Origin: an uncultured Chitinophagaceae bacterium
GTDB taxonomy: Bacteria > Bacteroidota > Bacteroidia > Chitinophagales > Chitinophagaceae
Assembly (NCBI GenBank): GCA_903841915.1
Contig: CAIMKO010000523.1
Location: forward strand, 1-5,102
Direction of reading: 5' to 3'
Length of the DNA: 5,102 bases
The notes under the pieces are model-generated. The model saw only the letters and a program-made list of their open reading frames with translations. It did not search any database and was not told the origin of the DNA. Each line of letters begins with the position of its first letter. Position 1 is the first letter of the stretch. A program made the position numbers and the translations under genes. This document shows positions 1 to 5,102 of this stretch, piece by piece.

Positions 1-371
1 TCATCTAAATGCTGTAATGCGTTCCATAAACGATCATTCGTTTCTTCATCCTTTATAATATAATCAAAAGCGCCTGCTTTCAGTAATTTCAAGGCAGTGC
101 CAACATCTTCCTGACCTGAAATGATGATCACTTTAGTATCGGGAGAAACCGTTTTTATTTTTTTTAATACTTGTTCTCCATCACTGTCGGCTAAGGAATA
201 ATCCAACGTTACCACATCGGGGTATTCATGCAATGCATTGAAGAATTCTTTGGTTACTTCAAATCTTTTGATGGAATAATCAGGATTAAGCGAGAGGAAA
301 TGCTCGAGCATGGTACCATACCAACGATCATCTTCCAGAATAAAGATCTTTAATGTTTTATGGTTTTTCAT
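1..371 (-). CDS. Response regulator, N-terminal receiver domain (partial; probably sigma-54-dependent NtrC-like)
   Basis: The gene reads leftward from ATG at 369-371 and runs off the window at base 1 with no stop, leaving 123 visible residues. These form an almost complete CheY-like receiver domain: acidic pair D14-D15, phospho-acceptor D57 in TLDYSL, the switch serine S85 in IIISGQ, and conserved K107 in YIIKDEE. Such domains take phosphate from a partner histidine kinase and switch an output domain. The output domain is not visible. The EDDRWYG start, the LSLNPDY segment and the KDEETNDRLWNAL end resemble receiver domains that precede AAA+ and Fis-type DNA-binding domains in Bacteroidota sigma-54 activators, so I infer that class; a stand-alone receiver or another output is possible. 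The start is bounded by an in-frame TAA four codons upstream; a GTG two codons upstream is an alternative. AAAGAG at 377-382 is a weak ribosome site. No kinase gene is visible. Confidence 0.85.
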   Translation of the reverse strand, partial: MKNHKTLKIFILEDDRWYGTMLEHFLSLNPDYSIKRFEVTKEFFNALHEYPDVVTLDYSLADSDGEQVLKKIKTVSPDTKVIIISGQEDVGTALKLLKAGAFDYIIKDEETNDRLWNALQHLD

Positions 372-417
372 AGTCACTCTTTAATGATTCAGTATGCATA
401 TGGATGTAAATCTTGTT

Positions 418-450
418 CGATCATAATTTCTCATATTAAAAGTAAACAAA
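418..450 (-). promoter_or_regulatory. Candidate Bacteroidota-type promoter for the response regulator
   Basis: On the minus strand TTTG (447-450) is followed after 21 bases by TATGATCG (418-425). This partly matches the Bacteroidota pattern of TTTG near -33 and TAnnTTTG near -7, but the -7 element lacks the TTTG half. It sits about 47 bases upstream of the start codon at 371, a plausible leader length. The match is weak, and AT-rich DNA produces such matches by chance. Confidence 0.22.
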
Positions 451-571
451 CTTCCGAGAATAGGAAAATGATTATCCTTTCTTTAAAAAGGAGTTTATTT
501 CCATTTTTTAGAAAAAAATAATTGAATGAATAAAAGATTAGAATTGATAATCAAGTAATTAAGATTTTGGC

Positions 572-583
572 ATGGAATTCCAT
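572..583. repeat. Perfect 12-bp palindrome
   Basis: The sequence ATGGAATTCCAT is identical on both strands. With no spacer it suits a dimeric DNA-binding protein site better than an RNA hairpin. It lies about 200 bases upstream of the response regulator start and just before a TATAAATA stretch at 592-599. Function is unknown, and a chance occurrence is possible. Confidence 0.4.
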
Positions 584-706
584 AGAGAATGTATAAATAA
601 CAAAGAAATTCTAAAAAATAGTAAGATGAGACTTCCTTTAAATTTTCTGAAGATCATTAGCAGTATTTCAATAGTATCGATAAACTATGCATTGTTAGCT
701 TAATTC

Positions 707-723
707 ATCTCATTTAATGAGAT
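707..723. repeat. Perfect inverted repeat (8+1+8)
   Basis: ATCTCATT (707-714) and AATGAGAT (716-723) are exact reverse complements around one T. As RNA it would fold as a 6-bp stem with a five-base loop, followed by TTTTG. It is AT-rich and weak as a terminator. It could be an operator or part of the fold of a small RNA ending at the terminator about 30 bases further on. Confidence 0.45.
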
Positions 724-752
724 TTTGTTAGAGGTATAGGATTTTAACAGAC

Positions 753-785
753 CCCGGCATGTTTCTACGTGCTGGGTTTTTTGTT
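753..785 (+). terminator. Rho-independent terminator pointing rightward
   Basis: A 9-bp stem is formed by 753-761 (CCCGGCATG) and 768-776 (CGTGCTGGG), including two G-T wobbles, around the loop TTTCTA. A run of six T, then G and TTT, follows at 777-786. This is the standard layout for intrinsic termination on the plus strand. Both flanking genes are on the minus strand, so its own transcript is not identified. It also lies 25 bases beyond the nhaA stop. Read leftward, however, the hairpin is followed by GTCTGTTAAAAT, which lacks a good U-tract, so it would be at best a weak terminator for nhaA. Confidence 0.72.
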
Positions 786-800
786 TCTGCAACTGCTGTG

Positions 801-1973
801 TTAGTGTTTATATTTTAACCATAAATAACCGGCACTCATCGCGATCAATGAGGCTATGAGGACGGAGATCTTTGCAACATCAATTTGTATCGCGTTATCG
901 AAAGCAAGTGTTGATATGAATATACTCATGGTGAATCCAATACCTGCTAAAAATCCTGCGCCGATCAATTTATTCCAGCTGATATCTTTTGGCAGAACTG
1001 CAAAACCTTTTTTTACAACATAATAGCAGGCACCAACTATCCCTAAAGGTTTCCCGATACAGAGCCCGACAATGATTCCCCAACTCAATGTTCCTGTTAA
1101 TAATTGTAAACTGTTTTGAGGAAATAAAATGGCTGTATTGGCCAAAGCAAAAATGGGAACAACAAGAAAATAAACGGGCAGATGAAATTTCTTTTCAAAT
1201 TTAGATAATAAGTTATGTGGCATCATAAATGCAAAAACAACACCTGCAACTGTTGCATGTATGCCTGAATTAAACATACAATACCATAATAAAAGACCAA
1301 GTATCCATTGCACGGCACCAAATTTTGCTTTGTATTTTTTAAGCAGGTGTAAAAAGAAAACAATGACTGCGCATAATAGTATAAAACCAAATTGAATATG
1401 ACCACCATAAAATAAAGCAATGATGATGATGGCACCGAGATCGTCAATAATTGCCAGGGCCGTAAGAAAAATTTTAAGCGATACAGGAACTCTGCTTCCT
1501 AATAATGAAGCTACCCCCAACGTAAATGCGATATCAGTAGCAGAGGGTATTGCCCATCCGCGCATGAATTCTGTTCCTCTGTTAAATTGTGTGAATAATA
1601 TGGCAGGGATGAGCATTCCGCCAATGGCAGCTGCTACCGGTAATAATGATTTTTTAAAAGTAGATAACTGACCTTCTACGATCTCTCTTTTGATTTCCAT
1701 TCCGGCGAGAAAGAAAAATAAAGCCATCAGAAAATCATTGATGATCAGCAAGGGAGAATTCGGTAAGGAGAGAAATCCAATAGTAGCAGCATGATCTTCT
1801 GTACCATTGAAATGAAAGGACCACAGTGTTCTGTACAATTCACCGAAATGCCCCATATTGCTTAACAGCAGTGAAATGCCAGTACAGGCTAATAATGTAA
1901 TTCCGATCGCACGGCTATCGTGCATGAACTCATTGAGCGGATCAACAAAATTTCGGTTAAAAAATTGTATCAT
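801..1973 (-). CDS. nhaA: Na+/H+ antiporter NhaA
   Basis: Inner-membrane antiporter that expels Na+ (or Li+) in exchange for protons and so controls internal pH and salt. The 390 residues match the usual family length (E. coli NhaA has 388), with about 12 hydrophobic segments throughout. The key residues are present: D147 in SATDIAFTLGV, the ion-binding pair D177-D178 in AIIDDLGAI, and K308 in IGKPLG, equivalent to E. coli D133, D163/D164 and K300. The pH-sensor region is also kept: E93, R96 and E97 in GMEIKREI. The gene is therefore complete and probably active. The start at 1973 fits the family N-terminus, an amphipathic stretch before the first membrane span. It lies 70 bases after the ostA-like gene on the same strand. 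Read-through is possible, but the gap also has room for its own promoter: TATCTTTA (1978-1985) resembles a -7 element but sits almost on the start codon. No NhaR-like regulator gene is visible. Confidence 0.96.
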   Translation of the reverse strand: MIQFFNRNFVDPLNEFMHDSRAIGITLLACTGISLLLSNMGHFGELYRTLWSFHFNGTEDHAATIGFLSLPNSPLLIINDFLMALFFFLAGMEIKREIVEGQLSTFKKSLLPVAAAIGGMLIPAILFTQFNRGTEFMRGWAIPSATDIAFTLGVASLLGSRVPVSLKIFLTALAIIDDLGAIIIIALFYGGHIQFGFILLCAVIVFFLHLLKKYKAKFGAVQWILGLLLWYCMFNSGIHATVAGVVFAFMMPHNLLSKFEKKFHLPVYFLVVPIFALANTAILFPQNSLQLLTGTLSWGIIVGLCIGKPLGIVGACYYVVKKGFAVLPKDISWNKLIGAGFLAGIGFTMSIFISTLAFDNAIQIDVAKISVLIASLIAMSAGYLWLKYKH

Positions 1974-2043
1974 GAATTAAAGATACAGCACATCAATTGC
2001 AGAAAGAAAAAGATTGTGAATTAAACTGATGAAATTTCTTAAA

Positions 2044-3666
2044 TCAATTTGCCAGTATATCCAGTTTTGATTTTGGTCTTTTATCGTCCAACCACTGAAA
2101 TTTCCGAACCTTCAAAAGATCATGATCTACCTGTCGCATCGGATACATGGTACCCTGTAGGTTATTCACGAAAATAACTTTTTGCGGTTTGCCTTCATCA
2201 AAATAAACATTGATCAGATCGGAGGATGATTTATTTACCCCGACAAATTTTTTATTATCATCCACAGCATAATACACATTGTCTGCAGGGCTTCCCTTTG
2301 TTCTCATGAAGTTGATCTTACCTTCTTTGAAATACGCATTCATGGTATTACCTCGCACCTGATTGAAATAACCTTTCCCTTCCTTGCTGATGGCCATTGC
2401 ATTTTCAAAAACATATAAACGTTGCGGCTTTTTATTGGCAAGAAACATATAAATGGTATCGCCCGTTATCTGATTTTCCTGTGTCCAGGCCACCGGATTT
2501 TTAAATAAACGGAAAGTAGAATCTTCCAGAGAATAAAAGAGACTGTCGCCCAATGCCTGTAAGGAATCTGAATATATTTTCACATGATAATATGCTTCAA
2601 AGAAACGATCGGTTGAACTATCAGCAGGCTCTGTTTTCTTGACTTTCTGATCAACTGCAATTGTATCTCTTACTACCGGAACTTCTCTGCTTTTTCTCAG
2701 ATCACTCACTTTACCTGCATACAATGTATCTGCTGAAACATAGATCGTGTCTTTTTCATTTTTGATAAAAAGAATCGGTTTCTGCGTTGCCAGAAATGAA
2801 TTCTTTTTTTTGTTGGTCTTGATATTGTTGGCGATGATATCATAACCGCCAACAGAATCCTTGCTTCTGTATACGGCATTTCCCTGTGCTTCACCCAGGC
2901 CTGTTGTATCATCAAATGCCATTTGATCGGCAGTAAAAGTATAGGTGCTGTCATCAATGAAAGGGCGTTGCAAAAAATTACCTTTTTTATTTTTTACATC
3001 GTAATATCCATCTTTCGTCCGAATGGTTCTTTTGCCCATCACGATCACCGAAGGGGCAACAATATTGGTGATCTCGGTATTGATATTATATAATAAAGTA
3101 TCTGTGGTGATCTTATATTCAGGATCGGTCAATACCACTTTCTTTTTAAAATAAACATCTCTTGTATCTCCGTAATAGATGCCTTCGGTACTGGTGAGGA
3201 CGGTTTTTTTATTGACCACTTTTCCGCCTTTGAAATACTTGCCGATCTTGAATTGTGTATCGTATTCCAATTCATTGGTCGTTAAAACGCCTTTACCATC
3301 TGATAGTTTCACCTTCTGTTTGAGATATGATTTCTTTTCTTTTCCCAGATATTTCAAATACTCCGAATATACCTGCACACTATCCGCATCGTTGATATGA
3401 ATATTACCGAAGGCTTCAAGGATATTATCTTTTTGATTGATCACGATACTGTCGGCATCAAACAATACTTTTTCCTGTTGTACATGCGCATGCCCAACGA
3501 GTGAAACAAATTTTCCTAAACTGTCTTTATCCTGAAAATTATATTTATCTGCTTTGATGATCCGTATAGTGGTACCGGGAGCAACACTGTCTGTTGTTAC
3601 TCTTTGCGCCATAACGGTATTTGCTGTTAAAAGCAGCAGTGAAAAATATAATATCGGTCGGATCAT
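2044..3666 (-). CDS. OstA/LptA-like periplasmic beta-repeat protein (LPS transport family)
   Basis: This 540-residue protein has a signal peptide (residues 1-20, probable cut after TVMA, before Q21), so it is exported. The rest is a long series of short beta-strand units with recurring patterns such as V-x-L-x-G-x-A, AxSIVIN, GNIHI, DTLLYN and GDTIYMF, typical of the OstA/LptA beta-jellyroll. The N-terminal part, about 38-200, is the best OstA-like match. A second block lies at about 205-320, then a charged linker at about 321-352. The C-terminal block at about 355-530 includes VRGNTMNAYF and GTMYPM, which I recall as typical of Bacteroidota OstA-like proteins. E. coli LptA is about 185 residues, so this is roughly three times longer and could span more of the periplasm. 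Its start codon overlaps the mlaD stop (TAATG), implying coupled translation. The LPS or lipid bridge role is inferred from the family; lptA is not assigned because true equivalence is unproven. Confidence 0.88.
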   Translation of the reverse strand: MIRPILYFSLLLLTANTVMAQRVTTDSVAPGTTIRIIKADKYNFQDKDSLGKFVSLVGHAHVQQEKVLFDADSIVINQKDNILEAFGNIHINDADSVQVYSEYLKYLGKEKKSYLKQKVKLSDGKGVLTTNELEYDTQFKIGKYFKGGKVVNKKTVLTSTEGIYYGDTRDVYFKKKVVLTDPEYKITTDTLLYNINTEITNIVAPSVIVMGKRTIRTKDGYYDVKNKKGNFLQRPFIDDSTYTFTADQMAFDDTTGLGEAQGNAVYRSKDSVGGYDIIANNIKTNKKKNSFLATQKPILFIKNEKDTIYVSADTLYAGKVSDLRKSREVPVVRDTIAVDQKVKKTEPADSSTDRFFEAYYHVKIYSDSLQALGDSLFYSLEDSTFRLFKNPVAWTQENQITGDTIYMFLANKKPQRLYVFENAMAISKEGKGYFNQVRGNTMNAYFKEGKINFMRTKGSPADNVYYAVDDNKKFVGVNKSSSDLINVYFDEGKPQKVIFVNNLQGTMYPMRQVDHDLLKVRKFQWLDDKRPKSKLDILAN

Positions 3667-4667
3667 TACTTCTTGGTTGAATCTGCTAAGGGTGCGGTGA
3701 GGGGAGCTGTTTTGTCTTTTTTACCGAACACAGAAACGTTCACATATCTTTTTGGATGAGCCCTTAGGTCATCCATCAGAATATTGGCACTATGAACGGT
3801 ATTGGTCAGATTCGTATACAGTACTTTATCATTCACCAACAATCCCAAACTACCTTCTTTAGAATTCACTTTGGTCAAAACAAGATTCAGGTTTTCAGCA
3901 GCAGCTTTGAGTCCCGCGATCGATCCATTGATATCCGCTGTTGCAAGATGATCGGTTGTTTTTTCAACATTGCTCAGCACCTGTGTAACCTTCGCATTGT
4001 TATCAGCAAGATTCTTTGAAACACTGTTGATATTGTTAACTGACTGTGCTATAGAACCGCTTTGGTCATTCAACATTGTCTGAATAGCAGCAGAAGATTT
4101 AATTAAACTTGCTGTTATTGTATTTACATGTGCGATCACTTCCTGTAAATTATTTTTTGTAGTTGGATCGAAAATGGTATTGATATTCTTCAATACATTA
4201 TCCAATGAAGTGATGGTTAGCTTTAATTGATCAGCGACTGGTGTTAATTTGCTGGTGAATGCATCCAGCAGACCCGGTGATGATTTTGTTCTTATGCTGT
4301 CGCCTGACATTAAACCAACTTTACTGTTTCCCAATGCAATATCAATGCTCGGGGTTCCTAATGGATCTTTGATGATCTCTGCTAATGAATTATCAGGTAT
4401 ATAGTAATAGTCTTTTAATTTAATTGCCACACTGATGCTGGTTACCGTCTTATCAACGTTTTCTATTTCATATACATTACCTACCTGGTAGCCGTTGATA
4501 TAAACGGGGTTGGAGACCATTAAGCCTTTTGCATTGGGATATTTTGCATAAATAAAATTTCCGGTCTTAAATAAACTGCGCCCTTTCAGAAAGTTAAAGC
4601 CTAATATCATAAAAGTAATAGCTATGGCAGTTAATGCCCCAACCTTGGTTTCGTTTGATATCTTCAT
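3666..4667 (-). CDS. mlaD: MCE-family lipid transport protein, MlaD-like
   Basis: Inner-membrane-anchored MCE protein, the substrate-binding subunit of Mla-type ABC systems that move phospholipids between the two membranes. Residues 1-8 are cytoplasmic and about 9-27 form one membrane span. An MCE domain follows at about 37-115, with PVYINGYQVGNVYEIE (54-69) and a PLGTPSIDIALG end (102-113). Residues 135-265 are predicted to be largely helical, rich in Asn, Ser and Thr with heptad-like spacing, as in the MCE C-terminal helices that form a tube or bundle in oligomers. GSLGLLVNDKVLYTNL (272-287) and DDLRAHPKRYVNVSVFGKK (299-317) are conserved-looking tail motifs. At 333 residues it is longer than E. 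coli MlaD (about 180), as is usual in Bacteroidota. The MKISNETKVG start supports the chosen ATG. No MlaE permease or MlaF ATPase gene is in the window, so those partners must be elsewhere. The stop codon overlaps the ostA-like start. Confidence 0.93.
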   Translation of the reverse strand: MKISNETKVGALTAIAITFMILGFNFLKGRSLFKTGNFIYAKYPNAKGLMVSNPVYINGYQVGNVYEIENVDKTVTSISVAIKLKDYYYIPDNSLAEIIKDPLGTPSIDIALGNSKVGLMSGDSIRTKSSPGLLDAFTSKLTPVADQLKLTITSLDNVLKNINTIFDPTTKNNLQEVIAHVNTITASLIKSSAAIQTMLNDQSGSIAQSVNNINSVSKNLADNNAKVTQVLSNVEKTTDHLATADINGSIAGLKAAAENLNLVLTKVNSKEGSLGLLVNDKVLYTNLTNTVHSANILMDDLRAHPKRYVNVSVFGKKDKTAPLTAPLADSTKK

Positions 4668-4674
4668 AAGTACA

Positions 4675-4694
4675 AATCTAAGGTTTCTTAGATT
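4675..4694. promoter_or_regulatory. Perfect 8-bp hairpin just upstream of mlaD
   Basis: AATCTAAG (4675-4682) and CTTAGATT (4687-4694) are exact complements around a four-base loop. In the leftward mRNA the stem ends seven bases before the mlaD start codon, where a ribosome would bind. It is in the 54-base gap after the small secreted-protein gene. It may tune mlaD translation, protect or end the upstream transcript, or bind a protein. No U-tract follows it leftward, so it is a poor terminator. Confidence 0.5.
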
Positions 4695-4721
4695 CTGCTT
4701 ATTATTTGAAGGATGTTAAAA

Positions 4722-5018
4722 TTAATGGGCTTTTGTAGCTTGAATTTGCACACAGTTTCTACAGGCTGTACGGTGGTATTTATTGATTGCATCTTCCAAA
4801 CTGACTTTTTGCATGTTATTGCATTTGCTTATGCTAGGACAAGCAGCTGATTTATGATAATAACTGGTGGATTCGCTGTAACAGATCAATATAGAAGTAT
4901 CAACTTTGGAAGCGGATTCTTTTCTTTGTTGGGCAGTTACTTCGAAAAAACAAATCAGGGCCAAAAAAAAGAAAAGAAAAAGGGCAAAAAACTTTTTCAC
5001 GCAGTCAGAGATTTGCAT
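4722..5018 (-). CDS. Small secreted cysteine-rich protein with Ada-like zinc-site pattern
   Basis: This 98-residue protein has a clear signal peptide: K8-K9, a very hydrophobic Phe/Leu stretch at 10-25, and a probable cut after VTA at 29, before QQ. The mature part of about 69 residues carries C46, C60, C66, C86 and C89. The core arrangement YYHKSAACPSI (53-63), then VSLEDAINKYHRTACRNC (72-89), follows a pattern known from the Ada zinc-binding domain and related small modules: YH-x4-C, then V-x-L-x-(E/D)-A, then C-x2-C. From this I infer zinc binding or a disulfide-stabilised fold in the periplasm. Similar small proteins of unknown function occur in Bacteroidota. C23 does not sit in a lipobox (the preceding residues are ALI), so it is probably not a lipoprotein. 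The gene lies 54 bases upstream of mlaD on the same strand and may share its transcript. There is no clear ribosome site, only a T-rich leader. The exact role is unknown. Confidence 0.82.
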   Translation of the reverse strand: MQISDCVKKFFALFLFFFLALICFFEVTAQQRKESASKVDTSILICYSESTSYYHKSAACPSISKCNNMQKVSLEDAINKYHRTACRNCVQIQATKAH

Positions 5019-5102
5019 AAAAATAGAAACATATTGAAAAAAATGTCACTTTTTCAACAATATATTATTGCCATCATGTTGCAATTAATGCATATATGGT
5101 AA
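5019..5102. other. AT-rich upstream region of the leftward gene cluster (cut by the window end)
   Basis: These 84 bases are strongly AT-rich and hold no supported gene. Besides the promoter candidate, no clear operator or ribosome site is visible. The next gene to the right is outside the window, so whether the small secreted-protein gene begins the operon cannot be decided from the sequence shown. Confidence 0.5.
5026..5057 (-). promoter_or_regulatory. Candidate Bacteroidota-type promoter for the small gene and possibly mlaD-ostA
   Basis: On the minus strand TTG (5055-5057) is followed after 21 bases by TATGTTTC (5026-5033), which matches TAnnTTTG except for the last base. Transcription would start around 5020-5022, only a few bases before the ATG at 5018, giving a nearly leaderless message. 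The surroundings are highly AT-rich, so chance matches are likely and the true promoter may lie further right or beyond the window. Confidence 0.35.

Larger units (their letters stand above)
372..800. other. Long intergenic region without a confident gene
   Basis: This is 429 bases of very AT-rich DNA between the start of the response regulator and the end of nhaA, with no convincing protein gene. Contents from left to right: the candidate leftward promoter at 418-450; an imperfect hairpin TCCTTT/AAAGGA at 475-492; a perfect 12-bp palindrome at 572-583; a 25-codon rightward reading frame at 626-703; a perfect 8+8 inverted repeat at 707-723; and a strong rightward terminator at 753-785. The region is longer than one promoter needs, and the terminator has no known upstream gene on its strand, so an unannotated rightward small transcript is plausible. 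I do not recognise 6S RNA, tmRNA, a riboswitch or a tRNA here. Confidence 0.6.

Noticed and set aside
475..492. TCCTTT/AAAGGA hairpin as a terminator
   Set aside because: The stem is only six pairs, mostly A-T, with no T-run directly after it on either strand.
503..519. T6-AG-A7 inverted repeat as a terminator or hairpin
   Set aside because: It has only A-T pairs and a two-base gap too short for a loop; it is simple AT-rich sequence.
1223..1671. Two overlapping reading frames (1223-1447 minus, 1420-1671 plus) inside nhaA
   Set aside because: They overlap the conserved core of nhaA, including its aspartate motifs. Their compositions look like out-of-frame translation and show no domain.
2706..3400. 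Alternative frames at 2706-2957 (minus) and 3179-3400 (plus) inside the OstA-like gene
   Set aside because: The beta-repeat pattern of the main frame continues without interruption across both positions; the alternatives have no recognisable motif.
3792..4019. Rightward frame inside mlaD
   Set aside because: It is antisense to the helical region of the MCE protein and has no independent support.
4935..4965. Lipoprotein signal at C23 of the small secreted protein
   Set aside because: The residues before the cysteine (ALI) do not fit a lipobox, which needs Gly, Ala or Ser at -1; a VTA cut site fits better.
4963..4970. Eight-A run (T8 in the coding strand) as a possible phase-variation tract in the secreted protein
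   Set aside because: The run is short and explained by Phe codons of the signal peptide; the frame is intact and nothing else suggests slippage.
4854..5102. Rightward reading frame open to the window end, lysine-rich in its middle
   Set aside because: It is antisense to the secreted cysteine-rich protein. Its Lys run is the complement of the Phe/Leu signal-peptide codons, and the opposite frame has a signal peptide and conserved motif.
1..5102. CRISPR array, insertion sequence, tRNA/rRNA or defence system
   Set aside because: I saw no spaced direct repeats, terminal inverted repeats flanking a transposase, tRNA-like cloverleaf or defence-type domains.

Overview
The window looks like a chromosomal segment of a Bacteroidota bacterium, most likely Chitinophagaceae or a relative. 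The evidence is an AT-rich base composition, start codons with little or no Shine-Dalgarno signal, TAnnTTTG-like promoter elements, and protein types typical of that phylum: an MCE protein starting MKISNETKVG, a long multi-repeat OstA-like protein, and a receiver domain of the Bacteroidota NtrC-like type. The lineage is inferred from these features, not from a search.

All confident genes lie on the minus strand, so the window reads right to left. From 5018 down to 4722 is a small secreted protein with a YH-x4-C ... C-x2-C pattern resembling an Ada-type zinc site. After 54 bases holding a perfect 8-bp hairpin comes the membrane-anchored MCE/MlaD-like protein (4667-3666). It overlaps by one base (TAATG) the OstA/LptA-like periplasmic protein (3666-2044). 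A 70-base gap separates this from the Na+/H+ antiporter NhaA (1973-801). A 427-base noncoding stretch follows, then the first 123 residues of a response regulator whose remainder lies beyond base 1.

The mlaD-ostA pair forms an envelope module. An inner-membrane-anchored lipid-binding MCE protein is translationally linked to a periplasmic beta-repeat protein of the LPS-bridge family, which suggests a shared role in moving lipid or LPS to the outer membrane. NhaA supplies sodium and pH homeostasis and probably has separate expression. The response regulator is likely a sigma-54 activator.

The least explained part is 372-800. It carries a good rho-independent terminator pointing rightward (753-785), although no rightward gene is annotated upstream of it. 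This suggests a small RNA or tiny gene. No mobile element, CRISPR array, tRNA or rRNA was seen.
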